Shown one piece after another: positions 48,271 through 61,249 of a stretch of 64,000 nt of DNA (position 1 is the stretch's first letter; the number at the start of each line of letters is the position of its first letter). The stretch is taken from the NCBI RefSeq assembly GCF_032854445.1, contig NC_088305.1, forward strand, positions 16,851,717 through 16,915,716. The letters are read 5' to 3'. The position numbers and the translations under genes were made by a program. The notes below the pieces were generated by a model. It saw nothing but the letters and a program-made list of their open reading frames with translations, did no database searches and had not been told where the DNA came from. This DNA is from Liolophura sinensis (taxonomy: Eukaryota > Mollusca > Polyplacophora > Chitonida > Chitonidae).

Positions 48271-50400
48271 TATGTTGCTTTTTTATAATGATTCTTTCTC
48301 ACAACAACCCCTATATCATATACAGTATGTATACCATATACGCTATATATGAGATATATCAACGTTTCTAGAGGCTGACACCAGACTTACATCCTTCATC
48401 TTATGTCAATCAGGAAAGAAAAAGCATTTTCCTCACTCCACTTCCTTCCTTTGAGCATACCCATTGATGTTCAGTGACAGAAAAAGAACGATCTCAATCT
48501 GTCTTGATCGGAAATAATTGGTTTCAATCACTGGAATTATCGGGGTGTTTTAGGCGATGTTGCGATTTGATAAATGGTGGCTCTGTGTTTGGAATACCTT
48601 AGATGTGGCGCACGTCATCGCTCTGCATAGCTCTGTGCTGTACACCGTGTGCATTCAAACAAGTCAGATGTCAAAATCGAGCAGATTTTCTCTCGTGTAT
48701 AAAAAGCTCCATAGATTCTGCATGCTGTATGTTGGTGAATGGAGAAGCGGATGAAGGTATGATGGAACAGCACGGACACAATCTAGAACGTCTGCTTCCC
48801 TTTGATGGTATCCTCTGGAAATGTTTTGCTTCTTACAGATGCTACATGTCTGACCCGACTGAACGACACTGTCATATATTTAAGAAGATTTTCGAGGCCT
48901 AAATATTCCTCATTTTCATCAGAGGTAACGTCAAACCAGAAGCAAGTTAAAGCTTGTGTAGCCTTTATGAATGACGCTTAAATGAGTATGTGTTTTCCAA
49001 TGAATTGTACCAGTGTCCTTGTTAGAGGTTTACCTTTGAAATTACAAAAGACAACTAAATTTTTAAAACATTTTATCAGCCCAATCCTATATTTTGAAGG
49101 ACGTAAATTTAAAGTAATGGTAATGAAGTCTTGGGCGCTAGAAATCGGTCAGGATTATTACTGTATTACTGTAGCATGCTGTAAATACACAGATGTCAGA
49201 AACGTTATTCCCTCCCACAAGATATTATTTTCATTTCATTGGAGAAATGTGTTTGTTAGGGTTTTTTAAAAATTTTTTACAGGACTATTTATTGTCTTGG
49301 CAAGGATACGTGTGCTAGCTCTGAAAAAAATAACCCCTTAACACATCTGGTTTGTCAAAGTTGTAAATAGCCGTCATTTTATCTCCCCCCCCCCAATCCG
49401 TTGAAGTACTAAGGCCCATTCTGTTGTAACATGTGGTCATCTCCTTTGTTAAAAGCGGAGGACAAGCCATTTTAAGGTAGTTTTAACGTATACGCAGAGT
49501 TTTAGCCAAACCTTGTTGCTGAACTAAGATTGCGTGAACAGCTTTCAATATTATCGAAAAGATGCGGTGTGAGCTCGTAAATATATTGTTCGCTTCAATG
49601 AGGTCATAAAATGATTCAGAAAAGTATATGTCTCAAAATTGTAAAATCGAAATCCCCACAAATGAGTATCCCTAGTAATCAAACAAATAAAACCTATAAT
49701 AAAATATATGTTCCTTCGTTTTCATTTTGACGTTGTCACGGTTATATCGCCCATAGCCGTATTAAATGGAAACGATACAAGTTCAAGGTCAAGTTGCTTG
49801 AATGAAAAGCCTATACATTTTCCACAATTCATTACGTTAGCGAACAAATGCTCATTTTTGTCACCTAATGGCACATTTACATCAGAAATCAATATTTATA
49901 AGTATACTTCTACTGGTACTTTTTATGAAATATTAACCTTTAATAAACGTGACATCAAAGAAATGAAAATGTTTGTTTGGAATACGTCGACTTCGTATCC
50001 GGTCAGAAGAAATAATGTTGTTAGCATCCGGACGCTTACCACACTTACAGAAAATCTAACTGAGCAACAACTCCGGAAGCTGTAGTTAAACGACTTAACC
50101 TTGGCGCCAGCATGAACGGTAGCGTCGCTCTCGTAGTATGTAGAGAGTTTGCTTGAATTGACTGCTAGGGTTGGCCAATTTCTAATAAAGGGCTTAAACG
50201 GTCACCAATTTCCGTCCACTCGATCAAACGACCTTCGGACAAAACGAACAAAATTGATTTTTGACGGTTTAACGATTCGTTGCTGCCACGGTAACTTGGT
50301 TAGCTGTTCTTTATTCAAAACAGCTGGCAATGTATTCCACATCGGCTCTTTGGGTAGGTCCAGGAAGTCAACAATGAAGACTTTCAATGCATGATGTATG
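48271..50400. other. No gene called; one unassigned 125-codon open frame
   Basis: The open frame at 49708-50085 (+) has fairly protein-like composition (TVISPIAVLNGNDTSS, FYEILTFNKRDIKEMKMFVW) but no recognisable domain, no promoter and no splice support. Frames at 48603-48902 and 48982-49269 are equally unassigned. A poly-C run lies at about 49386. Confidence 0.3.
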
Positions 50401-50699
50401 CATACACTCTTAAGAAAGAGGGTTCTATAAGGAACTAAAAAGTGTTCTTTGGCTTATTTCGCCTGCAGAACCCTTTTTTGGTGCTATAAAGAGCCCTTTT
50501 GAAAAGGTTCAATATAGAACCCTTTAGATATGGTTCGTGACCACTAAATCGGCGGTAAAGCAAAACATGTGTTTGGAAACAGAATCGACTGGGCATTTCA
50601 GAAACCTTTCTTGCGCTGGAGATGAAAAGGGTTCAATACAGAATCCACAGGGGTGGCCAAAAACCCCTTTTGAACCCTTCTTTTCGTTAAGAGGGTATG
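50401..50699. mobile_element. MITE-like hairpin element, about 300 bp
   Basis: The ends form imperfect inverted repeats of about 45 bases: CATACACTCTTAAGAAAGAG on the left, and the right end reverse-complements to CATACCCTCTTAACGAAAAG. Both are followed by GGGTTC. The interior repeats GAACCCTTT / AAAGGGTTC-type palindromic blocks (for example GCCCTTTTGAAAAGGTTC). There is no coding capacity. I could not settle a target duplication or assign a superfamily. Confidence 0.75.
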
Positions 50700-50864
50700 G
50701 ACTCTTAGCTGAGATCAAGTAATCCATAAATGACATTAAAATGCTTATTGTTACTTGGAGTCGACTGTACAAAAGTGTATCTCAAAACAGTATGATTAAA
50801 ATCTTACGACGTCCGATCTATCAAATAGCGTCATATCTAAGGATTGTGATATTCAGCGCTTGTG

Positions 50865-50906
50865 GTACTAGACATGTATGATAGTACTAGACATGTATGA
50901 TAGTAC
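50865..50906. repeat. 19-bp tandem duplication
   Basis: GTACTAGACATGTATGATA occurs twice in a row, followed by a partial third GTAC. Confidence 0.93.
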
Positions 50907-51003
50907 AAGGGCTTGTCTTCTTGAGAAGGGTTGTAGAGGAATATTCCTGGCCAGTTTGTTCCGCAAAGCATGTTAACCACTAGCCAATGTCCAGTGGAAG
51001 AGT

Positions 51004-51065
51004 ATGACCGCTTGTCACACTGTGGCTGCTGCTCTGTTTTTTAATTAATGCTGTAATGCTAAACT
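51004..51065 (+). repeat. DR1 dispersed repeat, core fragment
   Basis: CTTGTCACACTGTGGCTGCT then GCTCTGTTTTTTAATTAATG and CTGTAATGCTAAAC align with the copy at 52770-52866. Confidence 0.65.
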
Positions 51066-51459
51066 AGATTCTGTAGATGGATGAATATTCCGCAGCCAAA
51101 GATTCATTTGCGTTATTTTCATGTCCTTGTTTATTAACTGTTATGACAAAGCACCGAATGAGTAATTCTGCACTAGTGACGTCTAATAAATTGTAATGAA
51201 GATGAATGTGATTTTTACCTAATTTTTTCTTTTCTACCTAGAACATGGTGCTATAGGACTTGTCCGCTGCAACATGGGGCCAACCAAATCAAATAAATCC
51301 AATGTTAGTTTATCATGATGCCTTTGGTTGCTATTAACAACATGAGAAACATCCACCAGTAGGCCTAAATCCACGTGTCCTGACCTGAACAGAAGGTGCT
51401 CAGAGCAAATCTAAGCGTCGTATATAATCAATCGTCAATCATATAATTAATGATCATTA

Positions 51460-51592
51460 ACGCAAGATTAGCGCCCAAAACCACCTTCTGCGCAAACCAC
51501 CAAGACGAACACAATATATAAAATTTTTAAAATGGGACGTGTGCACCGAGAAGCGGTCAACAGTCCTCGTTTATGCTGGAAAGACGCATGAT
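51460..51592 (+). repeat. DR2 dispersed repeat
   Basis: CGCAAGATTAGCGCCCAAAA, CGCAAACCACCAAGACG, GAGAAGCGGTCAACAG and GCTGGAAAGACGCATG occur in the same order as in the copy at 57712-57905. Confidence 0.7.
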
Positions 51593-51599
51593 ATGTGCT

Positions 51600-52769
51600 A
51601 TTGGTGAGTGAATCCACTGAGCATGCACAGTTACTCTGGCACTAAGCGAATAACACTCTCTTGCCGTGCAGATTATTTTCGACATGAAAGTTTAATTTTT
51701 TAATTCATACTGAACACCCAGAAATGTCATTAAAATAATCTTTCAGAAGATTTTTTACTGCCCCAGTTGCTGAATGCGATACAGTAGCATCCTCCAGGCG
51801 TCTGTTAGGATACCAGGATGGAAATCTGTTATCTAACCTCCATCACTTTTTTCATTATTTTTTTTTGTATTTGAGGCCACTGAAAGAGGATCGCGTTACT
51901 TCGTAAATCACGCGTTCATTGATGACTGGTGGCCTATAGCATCACAAACGCCAGCAATCGGGGAGTCTTTAAAAATTGATGATTTAATCAAAAGAGACCC
52001 ATGCAGCCTAAGGCAACATTGGTTGATTACTAAAAATACGACGTGATCATTTTTGATCTCCGCTAGGTTAAAGAAGTTAAATATTTAAAATGTGTGTTCT
52101 TCCTCCTTAGACAGATGCTTGGAATGTTGAATATCGCAGCATAGAAGTACAAACGTGATATGCCAGGTTGCCCCCAACCCCACCCCCCTTCCCATACCAC
52201 GAAGTTGGAAAACTGCTCGTACAAGCTCAACGATTCTCATGTCTACAAGAGCCAATACGACGCCGTGTATGGATCGACAGATAACGGTTCTGGAGCCCGC
52301 TTCCGTTAACCTCTGATCAGCCCTTTTCTGTAATAGAGCAAACTAACGACTTTATAACTTGCCTGTTTCCTTTGAGAGAGACAGAGTTATCACCATTAAA
52401 CGATAAAGCCTGAAGTCATCAAAGAATCGATTAGTCCTCTTCAATGTCATTTGACCGGAACAAATCAAGCTAATTAATCCGATAAAGCGTGCCACATTCT
52501 TAATTAACGTATTTAATCAATGAACTAGACGCCGATTCGTTTTACTTGGTTGCATATGGCCAAACTGTTTACGCATAAAACAAGCATGTATATATCTGTG
52601 ACTGGTACCCATGGAGTTGATTTCAAGAACTACCTTTTTCTCAATTGAGTGGGCAGTAAAGCCTGGAATGTAACAATAGCGATTGCAAGGAAGACCTTAA
52701 TTATACATCTATGCATTTATTTCCATGCTACGTTTTAAACAGTTGGATTAAAACCTAAACTTAGTGAAG
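51600..52769. other. No recognisable gene or repeat
   Basis: Non-coding. A C-rich stretch with CCCAACCCCACCCCCC lies near 52174. Confidence 0.45.
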
Positions 52770-52866
52770 CTCACAAGAGGTCGAGTTCACCGGTATAATA
52801 CGGGTGATCATATGCCAACAGCCATCATTGTGTCGTCACTGCTCTGGTTTTTTAATGCTGTAGTCT
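52770..52866 (+). repeat. DR1 dispersed repeat
   Basis: AGGTCGAGTTCACCGGTATA, then ATGCCAACAGCCATCATTG, then GTCGTCACTGCTCTGG and TTTTTTAATGCTGTAG cover nearly the whole core. Confidence 0.75.
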
Positions 52867-53210
52867 TTTACATTTAAACCATAGTCAAGAATACTACTGT
52901 AATGCAATGGTAAATAATTTTCTCGGTGGAGAAAACCAGGCAATGTCTGGCAGAAACCACCTTCCTTCGTGAAAGAACCAGCTTGCAAAGCACGACGTCG
53001 TGGGTCAAGGTTTTTTGGTAGCGAGTCATTGTGTGATAAATGTGACAAGAACATGTAGACTAGTGTCGTCCAGTAAATTGCAATAACATCACTGCATATT
53101 TTTTATCTAATTCTGCTTCAGCCCAGGCGCTAGGTGTTAGCACTTTTCTACATTTGAAGAATATACATGAATCCTTAGAACAAAGCCCTGAGGTAAATTC
53201 ACAAGCAGCC

Positions 53211-53295
53211 GAATTTCACCGGTATATATACGTGTAACCATTTGCCAACTATCACATTGTCGTCAATGCGCTGGTTTTACTCTCTCTGCTGTCAC
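53211..53295 (+). repeat. DR1 dispersed repeat
   Basis: GAATTTCACCGGTATATATA, CGTGTAACCATTTGCCAACT, ATCACATTGTCGTCAATGCG and CTGGTTTTACTCTC give one of the best-preserved copies. Confidence 0.8.
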
Positions 53296-54512
53296 TTTAA
53301 ATGTCTGATCCAGCAACGCCCTGTTACACTTCTGTAAGCAGTCTCACACACATGTGGTATTTTATTCTCACAATGGTTTCATATTGTTTTACCCTCTTAG
53401 TTATTATGACATTTCTACGTCAGGAGCAGATTTCACAACGCCGGTTTAAGCGTATGTCAAAATTTGAAGTGTGATTTAAACGCTGGATATTTTAGGACAA
53501 TACAATTTAAAACAGGATGCTCATAAAATATTTATTTTAAGATAAATATTTTAAAATGTGAACTTGTGGGGTGGTTGTGGTGTTATACTGATGCTTGTAG
53601 TGCTGACTTAATAAAAAAAATGCTTTCTGGAATTGGACAAAGCGTCTTTTGGAGGCAGACCTCTGATCGTGTCCTGCAGACACAGTCCTTTGAGTACCAA
53701 GACGTCCGGTCCAAGCATGTCTGCTGTAGTGTATGGACAACGGGCTGAAAACATGAGAACAATTCCCGCGTGAGTTGTGGCAATTATCTGCAGTAAGTAG
53801 ACCTGGCCTGGGAAATTGCTGGGTTTGCGGCAAATAGACACAGTGATGAGCCTGGAGATAATTCATATAAATTCACCACAGAGCCAAAGGTGTAGCCGTA
53901 TAAATAATTCCCGACGTTAACTCTGACTCTCCTCAGATTTCGCTAACCCACAAATAATACAGTAAGGCAGCTAATTGTCTTCTGTGGGTCCCGCGTGATA
54001 TGCTCGATACAGGGTCTGTGTGCAGCACGCTGCCGATTATAACATCTCACCTCACTCGTGCGGCAACAGACGGTCGACATCGGCTGCAGCCGTCACAGCA
54101 CAGGACTATACTAGGCAGAACCATAATAATTTCGCCGAAGCAAAGAGGAACAGTAGACAAATATTGGGAACATTAGTAGGTGAGTCCGAAAACAATTAAT
54201 TAGAGTCACTGCCAAAAAGTACCATGCTTGTACTATATTTTGCACTGTTATACGTGTAACACTATAGTGTACAAATAGAATGCAACAATATACAGAACAT
54301 TCAAGTGGGTAGTGTACAACTTGTTTGATGCTGATCCAGTTAATAAAACAGCTGTTTGTAACTAAGGACTTCATAAATCGTATTACACCACTGTTCCAAA
54401 TGTGAAGCAGCGCATTTGCAAGATTGGCAATAGTTTCGAGTAAATTTGGCTGAAAAATACCGAATGGGGTTTGATGTCTCAAAGCTGTAGTGTTTTATGT
54501 TGTATCTCTGCT
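53296..54512. other. No recognisable gene or repeat
   Basis: Non-coding. Open frames of 109 and 123 codons on the minus strand (53537-53866 and 54111-54482) have no recognisable motif. Confidence 0.4.
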
Positions 54513-56016
54513 TAAACAAGGCTTCTGCCGATGGACTAAGCAAACTAGGCTTCCCCCGATGAACTAACCAAACAAGGCTTCTGCCGATGGACTAAACAAA
54601 CTAGGCTTCTGCGCATGGACTAAGGAAACAAGGCCTCTGCTGATGAACTACGCAAACGAGGTTTCTGCCGATGTACAAACCAAGCTAGACTTCTGACAAT
54701 GGACTAAGCAAACAAGGCTTCTGCTGATGAACTAAGCAAACAAGGCCTCTGCCGATGATCTACGCAAACAGGGCTGATGGACTAAGCAAACCAGGCTTCT
54801 GCTGATGGACTAAGCAAACAAGGCCTCTGCCGATGATCTACGCAAACAGGGCTGATGGACTAAGCAAACTAGGCTCTACCGATGGACTTAGCAAACCAGG
54901 CTTAGTTGAGGGACTAAGCAATCAAGGCTTCTGTCAATACACTAAGCAAACAAGGCTTCTGCTGATGGGCTAAGCAAATTAGGGTTCTACCGAGGAACTA
55001 CGCAAACAAGGCTTCTACCGATGGACTAAGCAAACAAGGCTTCTGCCGATGGGTTACGTAAACTAGGCTTCTGCCGATGTACAAACCAAGCTAGACTTCT
55101 ACCGATGAACTAAGTAAACAAGGCTTCTACCGATGGACTAAGCAAACAAGGTTTCTGCCCATGAACTAAGTAAACAAGGCTTCTATCGATGGACTAAACA
55201 AACAAGCTCCTACCAATGGACTACGCAAACAAGGCTTCTACTAATGGACTAAGCACACTAAGCCTCTACCGACAGGCTAAGCAAACAAGGCTTCTGCCGA
55301 TGAACTAAGCAAACAAGGCTTCTACCGATGGACTAAGCAAACCAGGCTTCTGCCGATGAACTAAGCAGACTAAGCTTCTATCGATGGACTAAACAAACTA
55401 GGCTTCTACCGATGGACTAAGCAAACAAGGCTTCTTCCGATGGACTAAGCAAACCAGGCTTCTGCCGATGAACTAAGCAGACTAAGCTTCTACCAATGGA
55501 ATAAGCAAACCAGGCTTCTGCCGATGAACTAAGCAAACTAAGCTCCTACCGATGGACTAAGCAAACTAGGCTTCTACCGATGGATTAAGCAAAACAAGGC
55601 TTCTTTCGATGGACTAAGCAAAAAAAGGCTTCTGCCGATGAACTAAGCAAACTAGGCTTCTGCCGATGAACTAAGCAAACAAGACTTCTACCGATGGGCT
55701 AAGATAACAAGGCATCTGCCGATGGACTAAGCAAAACAAGGCATCTGCCGATGGACTAAGCAAAACAAGGCTTCTGCCGATGGACTACACAAACTAGGCT
55801 TCTGCCGATGAACTAAGCAAACTAGGCTTCTGCCGATGGACTAAGCAAACAAGGCTTCTGCCGATGGACTAAGCAAACAAGGCTTCTGCCGATGAACTAA
55901 ATAGACAAGGCATCTACCCATGGATTAAGCAAACTAGGCCTCTACCGATGGACTACGCAAACAGGGCTTCTACTGACGGACTAAGCAGACAAGGCTTCTG
56001 CCGATGGACTAAGCAT
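54513..56016. repeat. 1.5-kb minisatellite of a 28-bp unit, about 53 copies
   Basis: The consensus is AAGGCTTCTGCCGATGGACT followed by AAGCAAAC. Two main variants (GATGGACT and GATGAACT) are interspersed. A three-unit block of 78 bases, containing a shortened unit (AACAGGGCTGATGGAC), is duplicated at 54741 and 54819, showing local higher-order turnover. The period is not a multiple of three, so no frame stays open. Repeat units abut directly with no unique spacers. Confidence 0.97.
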
Positions 56017-56109
56017 CCCTGAAAACTAATCCCTTTGGCTTGTGCTGGCTTCTTGCACATAGTTTCTTGCACTGGGGTCTATTCCCCGCCTTAACATACG
56101 AGATCCTTA

Positions 56110-56200
56110 GCAAGAGGGCGTATTTCACCGCTTATAAGTATTAGCATTTGCCAACTGTCACACTGCTGTGGCACTTCTTGTTTTGATCTCTATGGTGTAA
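56110..56200 (+). repeat. DR1 dispersed repeat
   Basis: GTATTTCACCGCTTATAAGT, AGCATTTGCCAACTGTCACA and CTGCTGTGGCACTTCTTG are followed by TTTTGATCTC. It lies about 95 bases after the end of the 28-bp array. Confidence 0.72.
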
Positions 56201-57131
<931 letters not shown>

Positions 57132-57711
57132 CATGTCTCTTGTCTCTTTCATGTTCTCTCTTGCATGTCACCAGTTTGTTTTTGTTATTTATAGATCTTT
57201 TTCTTTGGGAACTCGTGTCCAGGATTGTTTTCGAAATGGGTCATGCGATTATCGCCGTGGATATACTTGATGCTTGTGTGTGCACATTAGCCGTGGCAGA
57301 AGTTTGTTCTCTTGAAGTTCCTAGATAGTTTGAAGTGTAATTTGAAACTTGGAGGCTGTATATTCTGGCTACTGCACACATTTCGACTCTGGCCACTGAA
57401 ATTTTAGCAGTATTCTCTGATGGATTGATAAGATAATAGAGAGTAAAGTCTGTAGTTCGAAGAATTGTAACATGGGATTGAAGTTTCACCGCAGACCCGC
57501 TCAACGCCCAAACATTCCTGATTCTTTGTGATTCGCTAGACTTTCTGTGACAAATCCAAACCAAACGATGAACTAGACAAAATTATCCCCCATACAAAAC
57601 AAAGTGTCGCAAAATTTTCGGAAAGATTTTACATCTTCAGAAGCTTGGTTTATATATATCTAAGCATGAAAAAAGACATTGGTTCGTGCATGTATACCAG
57701 GCATGAACCAG

Positions 57712-57905
57712 ATCAATAAGCGCAAGGTTAATTCGCAAAACCACATTCAATTCGAGAGAAACCACCAAACACTAGGAGAGTACATTAATGTATTGTAACA
57801 CTCACAGCACAGAGAGTAAATCCAGAGTACAAGTTACGAAATTAATGCGGACTCATGCAAAGAGAAGCAGTGAACAGTTCCCAATGCTGTTGAAAAGACG
57901 CAAGG
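57712..57905 (+). repeat. DR2 dispersed repeat, longest copy
   Basis: CGCAAGGTTAATTCGCAAAA, CCACCAAACACTAGG, then TGCGGACTCATGCAAAGAGA, AGCAGTGAACAGTTCCCAAT and GTTGAAAAGACGCAAGG. It shares the CATGCAAA block with the 33.3-kb copy and the CCACCAA block with the 51.5-kb copy. Confidence 0.72.
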
Positions 57906-58784
57906 AATGAATGGAATCATTATCCAAATTGTGTACCAGTGCTAGCTTATAACTTGATTGTAACTGCTCATACATCCAAGAGACGATCCAATTCAAAACG
58001 ACAAATATACAGCCCGACACAACAAATAAATAACGTTCATTCGGTGTGATTTGTCCTATCGACTCGTCGAATGAAAACTGACATAACATGATTCAATCTA
58101 TATAATTCGACATATGTACATGTATGACGAATACCCTGAAAACACAAACAGTTGACAGCCGTGTCCGGAGTAATTCACCAGTCTTTTAAATCAGGTGGAG
58201 AAGTTGAGCGAGAGGTATTTATTTCGCCTTTTGTTTTATTACAATCAAATCTTATAGGCAATGAATTTTCATACAATTCCTTTTCCTGGTGTAAAGGATA
58301 TGAAAAGGAAAACTGTTTTGCCTACCTGATCAATATCATTTCTTCTGGCGAAAAAACTATAAGTATATAAGAATTCTCTCGATTAGATGATGATGTGAAT
58401 TGACAGCCAATTTGTACAGATTACGGCAATGTCAAAACCAGTCTAAACCTGACTGCATCTATCGACCTCGTCAAGGTGTGTGGAGTCTTTGATTAATGTG
58501 TTTACCAAAATTGTTTCAAGGAGTTCCTTTGTTTTAGGCTGTCTTCTTTTCTCAATAATATACAAAGCATGTGTCGTATATAAATATGTAATTGGAGAGA
58601 AGAAGAGCGTATAAATGACTTATGTTCGTCTTGCTCTTTAGTGCATATCTGATGTTAGTTATAAATATATATGCTAAAAGAGAGTTTAATACGTTTAACG
58701 CCTATTTTATCTATAACTCTATAACCTATTTTATGTCCAGTGGCACTTAGTGTAGAGAGGCCCGTGAGTAACCAGCCGATGATT
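57906..58784. other. No recognisable gene or repeat
   Basis: Non-coding spacer with open frames of 78 codons or fewer. Confidence 0.45.
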
Positions 58785-58895
58785 GTGCTTTCCACAGGTT
58801 CTGCATGGTTCCCTACCACCATAATGCCTACAGTGCTGTGTGCTCTTGAGCACGATGTAAAATACTAGTCAGTTCAACAAATAAATAAATATAAA
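58785..58895 (+). repeat. SINE-A relic, 3' part
   Basis: GTTCCCTACCACCATAATGC, CTCTTGAGCACGATGTAAAA and the AACAAATAAATAAATATA tail follow SINE-A block order with heavy divergence. Confidence 0.5.
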
Positions 58896-60496
58896 GCATA
58901 CAGGAAAGAGAGTTCAACCTAAGCATCGACATTGCAATGTCAGTAGTGTGTTTATTGAGACTAATCATAACAATTTACGCTACAAAATTAAGTGTGATGC
59001 TTAAATGTAGACTTCATTGCTACAGAGCTATTTTACGGTCGGGCCGCTCAGAAGTGGATTTCCGTCGATTTATTTCCTTGCAAGAATATCAGAATATTTC
59101 TGATCGTAATTTTGATTTAGAGTCAACTGTTCCAGGGTACATACTGCTTTTGAAGCTGTAAATGTCAGCCATTTATGCCCATCCTACGATCCAAGAGTAA
59201 GGGAAGTGAGGACTTTTCTTTTAGCGTAAAAGGTTTATGTAAACATATCTGTATTGAACATGGTGTTGTGTCTAACACAAGTGCATAATTTCTTTACATA
59301 ATAGATATTGTTACCCGAAAATAGTATACATTTTAAAGGTCTTTTATCTTGTGTTCTTTTTTGTTATGGTAGTTTCTGTTGTCAAAATTTTTTTGATATT
59401 TTTCCGCTCCTGTCGTCCTACTGCTCATCTGTGGTTCAATGGAACGAGTACAGTCATCCACAGCAAACATACGCTAAGTATAGGAATAAATCGATCTTTC
59501 TTGCTTTCAAGGCATGTATCACATGGTCCTTGTAGCAGAGAAGCCTTCACTTCCACGTGCAGAGTTATTACATTCACAGAAACCTTGTAAAAAAGCATCA
59601 ATATAAACACATGATAGGCTATACTGCTGCATTTTTTTAAACTCACGCTATCGTAGACTAAATCTCGAGTTTCCGCCACATATGAAAAACAGCTGGCTTA
59701 ATACGAACATTTCGCTGGAGTGGATAACTCGCCATGGAAGGCTTCGCCATTTGCTTTATTGGTGTTCGCAAGTCAAACTGGAGACACTGTGTCTGGTGAA
59801 CACTTGGTGATGTTTTTGCCTCGACCAGAAGAAAATATGACATTGACATTTTGTCACAGAGAGTATATGTGTGACTGATGCCTACTCTCCGCTAATCACC
59901 GAAGCCATGCCATGGCGGTTAAATCCTAATGGCGAGTGGAGATCAGCGCCTAGCGTCGGTCTGAACCTGGAGTCAGTCACACGCATGCTGAGGACATTCA
60001 TAGCCTAATCCTGCAGGATAATCCTTCTGTTTTTTTGCTGTTTGCTGCCGGCTATCGTTCTCCCTTACAAACTTGTGAAGGGGTGGCAGACGACGCGTCA
60101 CGTGACCTTTTGGAAAGCTTTTAACAGGTGACTCGTTAGCGCTGGCTCTCCTGGCTTATGTCTTGATCCGATCGCTCTGTCATTATGCAGTAAAACAAGT
60201 TTCAGTGCGTTAAAACCAGGAAAGCATTAGCTATTGTCTGATCTTTCCTTCTTAATGACTTAAAATGAAACAATTTCAACAGGAGAGGATATTCACACCT
60301 ATATCCTAACAGGCAATTAGGCGATGTGTAAAATCTGTCTGGAACGAGTCGAGCTGTGATGTAACCAAGTCTCTGGAACGTTTTATGGTGGACACTGTTT
60401 AACTGGTTTGCTAGCCACAGATGTGAATTGTTACACTACGTCTCTTACTGCAATATGTCTTTCTGTTCGTGATTCACTTCTCGTCTTAGGAAATTA
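58896..60496. other. No recognisable gene or repeat
   Basis: Overlapping 75-84 codon open frames at 59.3-59.7 kb on both strands match nothing known. Confidence 0.4.
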
Positions 60497-60710
60497 CGTC
60501 TCGCACTGTCTCCATTGCACCTACAGGTACGACGCCAACATTTTCATGCCATGAGACTGTGAAAGTCACACTGTCTCTATTGCCACCTTCCCGTGCGACG
60601 CCTTCATTTTCATATTATGGGGCTGCTCCTGTGACACTGTCTCTAATGCCCCCTACTGGGAGGACGCTTACATTTTCATGTTATGCGACTATACGTGTGA
60701 AACTCTCACA
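60497..60710. repeat. 66-bp tandem repeat, three copies
   Basis: Units share CACTGTCTCTATTGCC, a GCGACGCC-like block and ATTTTCATGTTATG. Unit starts at 60565 and 60631 give the period of 66. The period is a multiple of three, so the 73-codon plus-strand frame over it is probably repeat-driven. Confidence 0.88.
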
Positions 60711-60764
60711 AGATGCCGTATTTCTCCAGTTACGAGTGACCTTTCGCCAGTTATTACACTGCCA

Positions 60765-60930
60765 CGTCTTTTACCAGTGAGGTCGCGTGTTCGGATTCAG
60801 TTCTCCTTGCGTTTGCTGCAGCTTTGAGTTAAGTAGTTTGCCGTTTACCTTTGGAAGGTTGGTAATTTACTTCCGTGTCCATTAACTAAACTAACCGTCA
60901 TAGTGTAATTGAAAACTACTTAAAAAACCC
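60765..60930 (+). repeat. SINE-C copy with tRNA-like head
   Basis: The B-box-like GTGTTCGGATTCAGTTCTCC is followed by GCGTTTGCTGCAGC, GGAAGGTTGGTAATTTAC and ACTAACCGTCATAGTGTAAT. This is the only SINE-C copy here with both head and body recognisable. Confidence 0.5.
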
Positions 60931-60994
60931 TTAAACAGTAACACATTCAAATACAAGTAAACATGTTTTTTCCTATAAAGTTAACAACTTGCAG

Positions 60995-61246
60995 GGGGCC
61001 TACTTGGCCGAGTTGCTTAGCATGCATGCAAGCGCGGCGCATGGACCCATTGATGTTGGTAAGAATTTAAGTCCAGCTCAGTCTGGCTACCTCTCCGGCC
61101 ATACACGGGAAGGTCTGACATAAACATGCGGTTGGTTGAGGATTTCTTCCGGGCTCTGCCCGGCTTCCTCCCAAGATAATGCTGGTCGCTGTGGTATGAG
61201 TGAAATATTTTTGAGGACGGCCTAAAACACCAACCAAATAAATAAA
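60995..61246 (+). repeat. SINE-A copy, near full length
   Basis: The head is GGGGCCTACTTGGCCGAG, the body TCTCCGGCCATACACGGG and GGGCTCTGCCCGGCTTCC, and the tail CCAAATAAATAAATAAC. A 7-bp TAACAAC occurs at both edges. It is more diverged than the 9.2-kb copy. Confidence 0.88.
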
Positions 61247-61249
61247 TAA

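Noticed and set aside
54513-56016. CRISPR-like look of the 28-bp repeat array
   Set aside because: Units abut directly with no unique spacers, repeats are imperfect, and the context is animal nuclear DNA.
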